Source: Phycisphaerales bacterium (GTDB lineage Bacteria; Planctomycetota; Phycisphaerae; Phycisphaerales; UBA1924). From it: a stretch of 64,000 nucleotides of DNA. The stretch lies in contig JANQNW010000025.1 in assembly GCA_028279375.1 (NCBI GenBank), positions 1-64,000 on the forward strand, given 5' to 3'. Under the pieces are notes generated by a model. That model had not been told where the DNA came from and did no database searches. It was given only the letters and a program-made list of their open reading frames with translations. Position 1 is the first letter of the stretch. The number at the start of each line of letters is the position of its first letter. The translations under genes were made by a program, and so were the position numbers. Below, one piece after another: positions 44,847-52,919 of the stretch.

Positions 44847-46481
44847 ATGACTCGTCGAAATCTGATCGCCATCGCTGCGCTGGCCCTATCGCCTGCGACA
44901 CTCGCTGAGACATCGCTCGTGGCTGCCTCACCGGCGCCATGGGATGAAGAGGCGCTGCCGCGCAACATGACGCCGGAAGAACAGGCCATTGTCGCCGAGT
45001 CTCCGATTACCGCAGTCTCCCTTCGCGGCGCTTCAAGCCCGACCGGTCCGATCGCGTGCCCCGGCGAGTACGAGCCGATGGACGGGATTCTCGTCGCATG
45101 GGAGGGATCTTCAGCCTGGAAGTCAATCCTCGCGCAGATGGGCGCCCAGATTACGACCACCGGCGCCGCGAACTTCTATGTCGTCGTCGATACTGCCGGG
45201 GAGGCGTCGAGCGCGTTTTCCTCGATTGCGTCAGCGGGCGCCAATACAACGCGCGTCGAGACCATCATTCGCACAACGGACACGATCTGGATGCGCGACT
45301 ACGGGCCGCGCTACATCTATGAGGGCGACTGCCGCGCGATCGTCGATCACACGTACAACCGACCCCGTCCGAACGACAATCTCCTGCCCAGCCATCTTGA
45401 GACAATCTGGGGACACACGAGATACGACATCCCGCTCGTCCATGGCGGCGGAAACTACCACCTCGATACCACCGGCCTCGCGCGCACAACGCGTCTGATC
45501 AACAACGAGAATCCCGGACTCACGGAGACGCAGATCGACGGCATCTGGGCGGATTACCAGGAGGTCGACACGGACTTCTACACTCCATTCCCGACGTTCG
45601 TCGACGCGACGCAGCACATCGATATGTGGATGCAGATTTTCGACGACGACAAGGTCATGATCAGTGACTGGCCCTCGAATGTCGGTTCGACCCAGGACCA
45701 GATCTGCGACTCCACCGCGGCCGACATGGCTGCCGAGGGATATCAGGTCTTTCGCGTCCCGGCGCGCAGCCTCAGCGGCACGCACTACACCTATACGAAT
45801 GTCGTCATCTGCAACGATCTGATCCTGCTCCCGACGTACACGAACTCGACGATCGTCAGCGCGGGCCACAACGCCGAGGCGCTCGCCGCATGGCAGTCCG
45901 CGGCGCCCGGGAAGACGGTCGTCCAGATCAACTGTCAGGCGATCGTCACTGCAGCGGGCGTGATGCACTGCATCGTCATGCACGTGCCGGAGCATCTCGG
46001 CGGATTGAACCCGACCGCCTATCTCCGCAATCTCAATGGCGGCGAGATTCTCGATCCTGACGACATCATCGAACTCGAGTGGATCACCGATGACGATGAA
46101 TCCGTCTCCAACGTGGACATCCTTCTTTCGACCGACGGCGGCGCGACGTTCCCGACGACGATCGCGTCGATGACGGCCGACGACGGCTCATTCTTCTGGA
46201 CGGTCCCGGACATCTTCTCCGACGATGCGCAGATTCGCGTCGTTGCGCGTGACGCCGGCGGACGCACCGGGTTCGACGGCAGCGACGCATCGTTCACGAT
46301 CAACGGCGTCAATCCATGTCCGGCCGATCTCGATGGTGATGGCGCGGTTGGCGCAGGCGACCTGGCGCAGCTCATCGGTCTCTGGGGATCGTCGAACGCA
46401 GCGGCCGATCTCGACGGCTCCGGTGTTGTCGGCGCGACCGATCTCGCTCAGCTCATCGGAAACTGGGGACCCTGCCCCTGA
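44847..46481 (+). CDS. Secreted agmatine/peptidyl-arginine deiminase with GC-type dockerin tail
   Basis: This exported 544-residue enzyme belongs to the agmatine deiminase/PPAD family, which hydrolyses guanidino groups to ureido groups plus ammonia. A signal peptide (about 1-20, ending TLAE) comes first. Catalytic features are all present: MDGILVAW and WMRDYGP (Asp), HGGGNYHLD, QHIDMW (His, Asp) and the nucleophile C375 in GVMHCIVMHVPE. A beta-sandwich (about 400-490) follows, then two Asp-rich loops (DLDGDGAVGAGDLA, DLDGSGVVGATDLA) ending NWGPCP. Whether the substrate is agmatine or protein arginine cannot be read; export favours a peptide substrate. ATG 44847 is the first with a signal peptide. 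Confidence 0.92.
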   Translation: MTRRNLIAIAALALSPATLAETSLVAASPAPWDEEALPRNMTPEEQAIVAESPITAVSLRGASSPTGPIACPGEYEPMDGILVAWEGSSAWKSILAQMGAQITTTGAANFYVVVDTAGEASSAFSSIASAGANTTRVETIIRTTDTIWMRDYGPRYIYEGDCRAIVDHTYNRPRPNDNLLPSHLETIWGHTRYDIPLVHGGGNYHLDTTGLARTTRLINNENPGLTETQIDGIWADYQEVDTDFYTPFPTFVDATQHIDMWMQIFDDDKVMISDWPSNVGSTQDQICDSTAADMAAEGYQVFRVPARSLSGTHYTYTNVVICNDLILLPTYTNSTIVSAGHNAEALAAWQSAAPGKTVVQINCQAIVTAAGVMHCIVMHVPEHLGGLNPTAYLRNLNGGEILDPDDIIELEWITDDDESVSNVDILLSTDGGATFPTTIASMTADDGSFFWTVPDIFSDDAQIRVVARDAGGRTGFDGSDASFTINGVNPCPADLDGDGAVGAGDLAQLIGLWGSSNAAADLDGSGVVGATDLAQLIGNWGPCP

Positions 46482-46484
46482 GCG

Positions 46485-48308
46485 TTACCTGACGCTCTGC
46501 CTGCTGATCTCCTGGACGAAGATCTCGCCGTATTGCTCGAGCTTCTTGCTTCCAACGCCTCGGATGTTCGCCATTTCGATGAGTGAACCGGGTTTGGATC
46601 GCGCGAGTTCCCTGAGCGTGTCGTCCCCGAAGATGATGTACGCCGGCGCCGAGCGTTCCTGCGCGAGCTGCCTTCGCAGGTGTCTGAGGCGCTCGAAGAG
46701 TTCCTGATCGACGCCTTCCCATGACGCCGTGTCTGCACGGCGCGTGCGTACGCGCTCAGCAGGTTTGACGAGGCGAACCTGCTCTTCGCCGCGCAAGATC
46801 GCGCGCGATCGCTCGTTCAACTCAACGACTGGCCGGTCGCCCCCAGAGCGCGAGAGCGCGCCGTGATCGACGAGTTGATGGACGATATTCGTGAGCGCTT
46901 TCTTCGAGAGGTCGGAGAGGATGCCATACGTGCTGATCGCGTCGTGTCCGCGTTGGATGACGGCTTCGGTCTCGGCGCCGCGCAGGACATCGACAAGATG
47001 TGCGACGCCATAGCTCTGGCCCATGCGATAGACGCATGACAGCGCCTTTTGCGCGATGGTCGTCGCGTCGGGGAGTTCCTCGACCTCGCCGAGGCAGACA
47101 TCGCAGGCGGCGCAGTTGTCGCCCTCGAGCGACTGTCCGAAGTGCTCTGAGAGGCTCCGGTGCCGACACGTCAGATCGCTGCAGAATCGGCGCATCTCGT
47201 CGAGATGCTCCGACTGGCTCTCCGGCGCCTCGTCATCGAGGAGGCGCCCCCAACGAATCGCGTCGGCAGGGGAGTAGAGGAGGAGACACTCGGCCTCCAG
47301 ACCGTCTCGCCCCGCGCGCCCGGTTTCCTGCTGGTAGTGCTCGAGCGACTTCGGTGTGGAAGCATGGATCACGCAGCGCACGTCGCTTCGATCAATGCCC
47401 ATTCCGAATGCGACGGTCGCGCAAACGACGTCGATGCGCTCCTCGAGAAACGCCTCCTGCGTCTCGGCTCGATCGCGCGATTCCATGCCTGCGTGATAGG
47501 GCGCGGCGTTGAGGCCGCGCTCTGAGAGAAACGCTGCAAGACGCTCTGTTTCTTTGCGTGAAAGGCAATAGATGATCGCCGCCTCGTCCTGATGGCGCGC
47601 CAAAGCTTCGAGAATCTGACGCCGTGCGTCGACGCGCGGTGTGACGCGATAAAGGAGATTCGGCCTGTCGAATCGTCCGACAATCATGCTCGGATCACGC
47701 AGGCCGAGCTGTCGAATAATGTCCTCGCGCACGCGCTCCGTCGCGGTCGCGGTATACGCATGGAACCCCGCGCGCGGGAAATGATCCCGCAGCAGCCTGA
47801 GCTGGCGATACTCCGGCCGGAAGTCGTGGCCCCACTGGCTGATGCAGTGTGCCTCATCGATCACGAAGGACTTCGCGTCGCATTTCTCGAGAAAGCTCAG
47901 GAACCAACCCGAGACGAGGCGCTCGGGGGCGACGAACAGAAGATTCAGATCGCCGTCAAGCGCCGCCTGCTCGATCTCGCGCTTCTCTCTGGCGCTCATG
48001 CCGCTGTGGATGGCGGCGGCCTGATAGCCGTTCTGGCGCAGTCCGTCGACCTGATCCTTCATGAGCGCGATGAGCGGAGATACGACGACATCCATCCGGC
48101 CCATGACGATCGGCGGCGTCTGATAGCAGAGGCTCTTCCCGCCGCCTGTCGGCAGCACGACGAGTGAGTCGCGCTGCTCCATACCAGCGCGGATGGCCTC
48201 GAGCTGGAACGGTCGGAGGGAATCGAATCCCCAGACACCGGCGACGGCGTCGAGAATCTGATCATCCGTGATCGAGGTGTGGTCTCTCTCCGTGAGCACG
48301 CTGGACAC
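46485..48308 (-). CDS. recQ: ATP-dependent DNA helicase RecQ
   Basis: This 3'-to-5' helicase of 607 residues acts in recombination and repair. The full RecQ architecture is present: Walker A LPTGGGKSLCYQ, DEAH box DEAHCISQWGHDFRPEY, helicase C domain (GRFDRPNLLYRV, AGRAGRDG), RQC zinc site (CAACDVC) and a C-terminal HRDC domain (LRHLRRQLAQERSAPAYIIFGDDTL). The start codon is GTG at 48308. TAAGCT stands only two bases before it, so initiation at the next GTG, nine bases on, is also possible. It converges on the deiminase gene three bases away. Confidence 0.96.
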   Translation of the reverse strand: MSSVLTERDHTSITDDQILDAVAGVWGFDSLRPFQLEAIRAGMEQRDSLVVLPTGGGKSLCYQTPPIVMGRMDVVVSPLIALMKDQVDGLRQNGYQAAAIHSGMSAREKREIEQAALDGDLNLLFVAPERLVSGWFLSFLEKCDAKSFVIDEAHCISQWGHDFRPEYRQLRLLRDHFPRAGFHAYTATATERVREDIIRQLGLRDPSMIVGRFDRPNLLYRVTPRVDARRQILEALARHQDEAAIIYCLSRKETERLAAFLSERGLNAAPYHAGMESRDRAETQEAFLEERIDVVCATVAFGMGIDRSDVRCVIHASTPKSLEHYQQETGRAGRDGLEAECLLLYSPADAIRWGRLLDDEAPESQSEHLDEMRRFCSDLTCRHRSLSEHFGQSLEGDNCAACDVCLGEVEELPDATTIAQKALSCVYRMGQSYGVAHLVDVLRGAETEAVIQRGHDAISTYGILSDLSKKALTNIVHQLVDHGALSRSGGDRPVVELNERSRAILRGEEQVRLVKPAERVRTRRADTASWEGVDQELFERLRHLRRQLAQERSAPAYIIFGDDTLRELARSKPGSLIEMANIRGVGSKKLEQYGEIFVQEISRQSVR

Positions 48309-48473
48309 AGCTTAGGCGACGCCGGCTCCACGCGCGCTCCCCTCGCGCGGTGGATTGACCGGCCTGAATGGGCAAGGAATGCGTTGATCCGCAGTCGCTG
48401 TGTGCTAGCCTCGTTCTGACGCAAAAGAGACGCGCGTCGCGTGCGAGTTTCGAGCGCTTCCGGAGGCATGTCG

Positions 48474-49127
48474 ATGAGTTCATTGGTGACGACTTCGCTG
48501 GGGTTCGCACTGGTCGCATCCACTGCACTGGGCGGACCGCCCACACAGCGCAATTACGGCCCGGGTTACGCCGGGCCCATCCCGGATAACGATGCCATTG
48601 GCTATCTCTCGCCGATTGTCGTGCCTGACTCCTTTCCTGTGCAGTCGATCGAGATTCGCCTCCTCGGACTTCAGCATGACTACTGCTCCGACCTGACGAT
48701 CGAACTCCGCCATGCCGGAGTCTCGGCGCCAACACTCCTGGCTACGAACATCCGGTTCGGGAACTCCGCTGACTTCGACGGCGATTACACGTTCTCAGAC
48801 GACGGCGACGATCTCTGGATCGTCACCGATGGCCTCGGAGGCCTCGATGACATCCCGCCCGGCGACTATCGCGCCTCCGGAGAGAACGGCATGATCGTCG
48901 ATCTTGACGCTCGTTACATCGGAGAGGATGCGGCTGGACCCTGGACGCTCCGGATCTATGACGATGACTTCCTCGTTTCCGGGATGTTCACGGGATGGGA
49001 ACTCGTGCTTGGCGGAGCCCCGGCATGTCTGCCTTCTGATGTGCGCAGTGATCTGGACGGCGACGGCTCGGTCGGCTCGCAGGATCTCGCTGAACTCATC
49101 GGCAATTGGGGGCCGGTCTGTCCCTAG
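48474..49127 (+). CDS. Secreted P-domain protein with GC-type dockerin tail
   Basis: This exported 217-residue protein has a signal peptide (about 1-20) and a single jelly-roll P-domain like that beside subtilisin-type convertases. The P-domain is recognised by PVQSIEIRLLGLQHDYCSDLTIELRHAG and WTLRIYDDDFLVSGMFTGWEL. There is no peptidase domain, so it may bind a partner or surface. The C-terminus is a single Asp-rich loop (DLDGDGSVGSQDLAELIGNWGPVCP), the tail shared with three other genes here, with one Val inserted. ATG 48474 is preferred to 48468 because GGAGG (48462-48466) is then seven bases away. Confidence 0.86.
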   Translation: MSSLVTTSLGFALVASTALGGPPTQRNYGPGYAGPIPDNDAIGYLSPIVVPDSFPVQSIEIRLLGLQHDYCSDLTIELRHAGVSAPTLLATNIRFGNSADFDGDYTFSDDGDDLWIVTDGLGGLDDIPPGDYRASGENGMIVDLDARYIGEDAAGPWTLRIYDDDFLVSGMFTGWELVLGGAPACLPSDVRSDLDGDGSVGSQDLAELIGNWGPVCP

Positions 49128-49142
49128 GTGGGCGCACAGGTC

Positions 49143-49148
49143 TATGCT
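49143..49148 (+). promoter_or_regulatory. -10 hexamer TATGCT of the ATP-grasp gene
   Basis: TATGCT ends six bases before ATG 49155 and no ribosome site lies between. It also lies just after the stop of the P-domain gene, so the gene can be transcribed on its own as a leaderless message. Confidence 0.48.
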
Positions 49149-49154
49149 CTGCCC

Positions 49155-50030
49155 ATGAGAATTGCGCTTGCGACCTGCCGTGATCTTCCGGACTGGGAAG
49201 TCGATGATGCGCCGCTGCACGAAGCGCTGCGCGCTCGCGGTGTCGATCTGCAGCGTCCGGCATGGGATGACCCATCCTTCGACTGGTCCTCCTGCGACGC
49301 ATGCCTGATTCGCACGACGTGGGACTATACGGAGCGATGCGAAGAGTTCGTGACCTGGGCGGAGCGGATCAGCGCACTCACCCAATTGCACAACTCCGCC
49401 GAGATCGTGCGCTGGAATACGCACAAGGGTTATCTTCGCGATCTCGAAAGCAACGGTCTACCGATCATTCCGACGCGCTGGCTGGAAGCAGGCTCGCAGG
49501 TCAGTGTCGCGAGGGAACTTTCCGTCGCAGGCTGGACACGCGCGTTTCTCAAGCCGGCGATCGGCGCGACAGCGCGTGAGACGCTCCGATTCGACGCCGA
49601 CGAGGCGGGTGTGGCCGCGGCCGAGTCGCATCTGGCGCGCGTGCTTTCGCATGAGGACATGATGCTGCAGCCCTATCTCGAGCGGGTCGAGACGACGGGT
49701 GAGGTCTCGGCGATCTGGATAGATGGGCGCATTACGCACTGCGTCCGGAAGGTGCCGGTGGCCGGCGACTATCGCGTGCAGGATGACTTCGGCGCACATG
49801 ACGAGCCGGCTGCGTTCACATCCGAGCAGCGCGATCTCGCCTGCCGAATCGTCGAGTCCGTGCCCGGCGATCTCCTCTACGCGCGCGTCGATTTCCTTGA
49901 ATCAGATGATGGCGACCTGCTCTTGACGGAGCTCGAGGTCGTGGAGCCCTCGTTGTTCTTTCGTCATGGACCGGAGGCGGCCGAAGCGCTCGCAGACGCG
50001 CTTTGCAAGCGGGCTGCGCTCAAGGCCTGA
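49155..50030 (+). CDS. ATP-grasp ligase-like protein
   Basis: This cytoplasmic protein of 291 residues has an ATP-grasp fold like those joining carboxylates to amines (glutathione-, RimK- or cycloserine-ligase-like). An N-terminal region (DAPLHEALRARGVDLQRPAWDDP) is followed by the central ATP-binding part (FLKPAIGATARETLRF, LQPYLERVETTGEVSAIWIDGRITHCVRKVP) and the acidic metal-binding end (YARVDFLESDDGDLLLTELEVVEPSLFF). The substrate cannot be told. ATG 49155 is the start because the upstream frame is intergenic. The following helicase start is 27 bases away and has its own -10-like box. Confidence 0.85.
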   Translation: MRIALATCRDLPDWEVDDAPLHEALRARGVDLQRPAWDDPSFDWSSCDACLIRTTWDYTERCEEFVTWAERISALTQLHNSAEIVRWNTHKGYLRDLESNGLPIIPTRWLEAGSQVSVARELSVAGWTRAFLKPAIGATARETLRFDADEAGVAAAESHLARVLSHEDMMLQPYLERVETTGEVSAIWIDGRITHCVRKVPVAGDYRVQDDFGAHDEPAAFTSEQRDLACRIVESVPGDLLYARVDFLESDDGDLLLTELEVVEPSLFFRHGPEAAEALADALCKRAALKA

Positions 50031-50045
50031 TCAGCGACGGCGAGG

Positions 50046-50051
50046 TATGCT
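50046..50051 (+). promoter_or_regulatory. -10 hexamer TATGCT of the short RecQ-like gene
   Basis: TATGCT ends six bases before GTG 50058, at the same spacing as in the ATP-grasp gene. There is no ribosome site, so the transcript probably starts at the GTG. Confidence 0.48.
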
Positions 50052-50057
50052 CGGCTC

Positions 50058-51500
50058 GTGACGGCAACACTCCAGCAGACACTTCGCGAGCGCTTCGGTC
50101 ACGAGGCGCTGCGCCCACTGCAGGCACGAATTATCGATCGCGTCATGGCGAGGGAGCATGCCCTCGTTGTCATGCCGACGGGATCGGGCAAGAGCCTTTG
50201 CTACCAGCTGCCGGCGCTGGCGCTTCCGGGTCCTGGCGTCACCCTGGTGTTCAGCCCACTCATTGCGCTCATGGAGGATCAGGTCGCAGCGCTGAAGCGC
50301 AAGAGCATTCGTGCTGAGTACATCAACAGCACGCTCTCGAAGAAGGAGCGGCAGCGGCGATGCGATCAGCTGGCGGAAGGCGCGTATGACCTGATCTATG
50401 CGACGCCTGAGCGCATGCACAAGCCGGAGTTTCGAGAGGCGATCGCGAAGGTGGAAGGGGGCGTCAAGCTCCTTGCCGTTGACGAGGCGCACTGCATCTC
50501 GAAATGGGGGCATGACCTGCGCCCGGCGTATCAGGAGGTCGGGGCCTTCCGGAAGGAACTGGCCAGCCCGACGACGATCGCGCTGACCGCGACCGCGACG
50601 AGCGCAGTGCGCGACGACATCCGGCGCACGATCGGATTCGGCGCCGACGCCATGCCGCTCTTCGCGGCTCCTGTTGATCGGCCGAACCTCGAACTGGGCG
50701 TCGAGCAGGTCTGGGATGACGATCAGAAGCTTGAAGCAATCAGGCGCATCAGCGGCGAGATGCATGGGACGGGCATTGTCTACTTCGCGCTCATCAAGGA
50801 CCTTGATCGGTTCGCGGACCTGATCCGCCGGAAGTGGCCAGAGCGCGAGATCGAGATCTATCACGGCCAACTCGAACCCCGGCGCAAGAAACAGGTGTAC
50901 GACCGATTCATCGAGTCAACGCCGGACGAGAATCTCCTGCTCCTTGCGACGAACGCATTCGGCATGGGTGTGGACAAGCCCGACCTGCGTTACATCATCC
51001 ACGCGCAGGTTCCCGGCAGCGTCGAGGCGTATTACCAGGAAGTCGGTCGAGCTGGGCGTGATGGCGAACGCTCGGTCTGTCGCCTTCTCTACGCCGAGGA
51101 AGATCTTGCGATTCAGCAGCAGTTCGTCGAGTGGATGAACCCGTCGGAGGATCTGCTCGTGCAGGCCGCAACGGCGATCGAGCGAAATGACCACGCCGAC
51201 TTCGACTTCGAGGAGCTTCACCTTGAGGTGATCGGCAAAGGACGCGGCGACCGACGGCTTGAGTATTGCCTGATCGAACTCGAGAAGCTCGATGTGATCG
51301 AGCCTACATCAACGCCCGGTCGATTCCGATTCGAGCGACCACTCGATCATTCGGAAGTCGATCCGGAGGAGATTGCCGCCAAGAGGCAGCGGGACCTCAT
51401 GCGTCTGCTTGATGTCGTGAAGCTCGTGAAGTCCGACGATATTGCACGCTACATTCAGTCGTACTTCGAGCTTGACGACGCGATCATCGTCGCTTCCTGA
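50058..51500 (+). CDS. Short RecQ-family DNA helicase without HRDC domain
   Basis: This 480-residue helicase has the RecQ motor but is shorter than RecQ and ends without an HRDC domain. Walker A is MPTGSGKSLCYQ, the DEAH box is DEAHCISKWGHDLRPAY, and the C-half has AQVPGSVEAYYQEVGRAGRDG. A reduced C-terminal part (about 360-480) lacks the CxxC zinc site of RecQ. The start is GTG 50058. A full-length recQ lies 1.7 kb away, so the two probably divide labour. Its stop overlaps the convergent flavoprotein gene by 17 bases. Confidence 0.93.
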   Translation: MTATLQQTLRERFGHEALRPLQARIIDRVMAREHALVVMPTGSGKSLCYQLPALALPGPGVTLVFSPLIALMEDQVAALKRKSIRAEYINSTLSKKERQRRCDQLAEGAYDLIYATPERMHKPEFREAIAKVEGGVKLLAVDEAHCISKWGHDLRPAYQEVGAFRKELASPTTIALTATATSAVRDDIRRTIGFGADAMPLFAAPVDRPNLELGVEQVWDDDQKLEAIRRISGEMHGTGIVYFALIKDLDRFADLIRRKWPEREIEIYHGQLEPRRKKQVYDRFIESTPDENLLLLATNAFGMGVDKPDLRYIIHAQVPGSVEAYYQEVGRAGRDGERSVCRLLYAEEDLAIQQQFVEWMNPSEDLLVQAATAIERNDHADFDFEELHLEVIGKGRGDRRLEYCLIELEKLDVIEPTSTPGRFRFERPLDHSEVDPEEIAAKRQRDLMRLLDVVKLVKSDDIARYIQSYFELDDAIIVAS

Positions 51501-52737
51501 GGAGCTTCGCACATTCGGCGCCTGCGACGAATCCACTCGCCCACGCCCACTGGAAGTTGAATCCGCCGATGCGACCATCGACGTCGCAGATCTCGCCGCA
51601 GAGGTGGAGACCGCTCGTGCAACGTGACTCCATCGTCTTGAGTTGAACCTCAGCGAGTGGCACCCCGCCTGCGGTAACCTCCGCGTAGTTGTAGCCGCGA
51701 TCACCCGTTACGGGAATGGCGAGCGATGTGATCGCTTCCACGAGCTCGCGACGAGGCTGGCGCCCCAGCTCAGATCCGCGAGTTGATCCCGGGATCTGCG
51801 CATACTCGCAGAGCGCATGCGCCAGTCGCTCCGGCAGTCGGCGTTTCAGGGCTGCGATGACGCTCCCGGCGCCAAGATTCCGAAGTTCTTCATCGATCTC
51901 TTCGGGTGTCGAATCCGGGAGCCAGTTGATGGAGAGCCTGGTGTCGGGATCGTTGCGCTTCGCGTGCGTGAAGTGCCTGCTGATGTCGAGTGCAGCCGGA
52001 CCGCTGACTCCGAAGTGTGCGCAGAGCATAGATCCACGCATCGAGGCGAGCTTCTTCCCCGACCCTGAGTTCAGGACAAGCTCCACCGGCGCGCTCAATC
52101 CACTGAGACCACAGATGAAGTGGTTCTTCGAGAGCGTGAGCGGAACCAGCGCCGGCCAGATGTGATCTGTGACGGAATGGCCCAGCGACTGGGCGAGCGT
52201 ATAGCCAAGGCCATCCGAGCCGGACTTGGGGAGGCTTCGCCCTCCGCTTGCAAGAACCAGTCTCTTTGCTTCAAGAGACTGTCCGCCGCTCGTAACCTCG
52301 AAGCCGTCAGCGGTGCGAACAACAGATTCGACGCGCCACGGAAAGCGAATCTCAGCGCCGGCGTCGCGGGCGGCTTTGAGGAGCGCATCGAGCACGGTGC
52401 GCGCCTTGTCCGTGGTTGGAAAGAGCTTGCCCGTCTCCTCGCGCTTCAGCGCGACTCCGAGCTCGCTGAAGAAGCGGACGGTCTCCTCGACCGGAAAGCG
52501 ACGGAGGACATTTCGGATCGAGTTTGGCGATGAGCCATTGAAGGATCGCTCGTCGACGGCGTGATGGGTGACATTGCAGCGCCCGCCACCAGCGACGAGG
52601 ATCTTGGCCCCGAGCGACTTCGCGCCATCGAGCGCCACGACGCGCGCCTCTGGCGCCTGGCGCGCTGCGAAGATCGTCGCCATGAGACCCGCCGCGCCGG
52701 CGCCGATGATCACGATGTCCGCGGCGTCGCGCTTCAT
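51484..52737 (-). CDS. HI0933/BaiN-family FAD-dependent oxidoreductase
   Basis: This flavoprotein of 417 residues belongs to the HI0933-like family. The N-terminal dinucleotide fold is IVIIGAGAAGLMATIFAARQ, followed by the family motif KILVAGGGRCNVTH. A C-terminal FAD segment is YAEVTAGGVPLAEV and CGEICDVDGRIGGFNFQWAWASG. Reported relatives reduce or oxidise quite different substrates, so the reaction stays open. TATGCT (52749-52754) ends 11 bases before the ATG with no ribosome site. Confidence 0.92.
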   Translation of the reverse strand: MKRDAADIVIIGAGAAGLMATIFAARQAPEARVVALDGAKSLGAKILVAGGGRCNVTHHAVDERSFNGSSPNSIRNVLRRFPVEETVRFFSELGVALKREETGKLFPTTDKARTVLDALLKAARDAGAEIRFPWRVESVVRTADGFEVTSGGQSLEAKRLVLASGGRSLPKSGSDGLGYTLAQSLGHSVTDHIWPALVPLTLSKNHFICGLSGLSAPVELVLNSGSGKKLASMRGSMLCAHFGVSGPAALDISRHFTHAKRNDPDTRLSINWLPDSTPEEIDEELRNLGAGSVIAALKRRLPERLAHALCEYAQIPGSTRGSELGRQPRRELVEAITSLAIPVTGDRGYNYAEVTAGGVPLAEVQLKTMESRCTSGLHLCGEICDVDGRIGGFNFQWAWASGFVAGAECAKLLRKRR

Positions 52738-52748
52738 TGGCGGCCTGG

Positions 52749-52754
52749 AGCATA
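52749..52754 (-). promoter_or_regulatory. -10 hexamer TATGCT of the flavoprotein gene
   Basis: On the minus strand, TATGCT ends 11 bases before the flavoprotein ATG. The gap has no Shine-Dalgarno, so a leader of only a few bases is expected. Confidence 0.45.
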
Positions 52755-52788
52755 GCGTGCGCTGTCACACCGCCGGAATAACGCATCC

Positions 52789-52821
52789 AAAAATGGAAAG
52801 CCCCGGCTACGCTGCCGGGGC
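52789..52821 (-). terminator. Rho-independent terminator of the serine hydrolase gene
   Basis: On the minus strand a perfect 8-bp stem (GCCCCGGC with GCCGGGGC, 52800-52821, six-base loop) is followed by TTTCCATTTTT. It lies about 100 bases after the stop of the gene ending at 52920. Confidence 0.8.
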
Positions 52822-52919
52822 CTCCAGGGCAAACGCTTCAGCTGATGAGAGAAGCTGACAGTGATTTGGTGGCGCCTCGCGATCATCCATGGATCGCATA
52901 TGAGGCGTTGAGGTCAATC

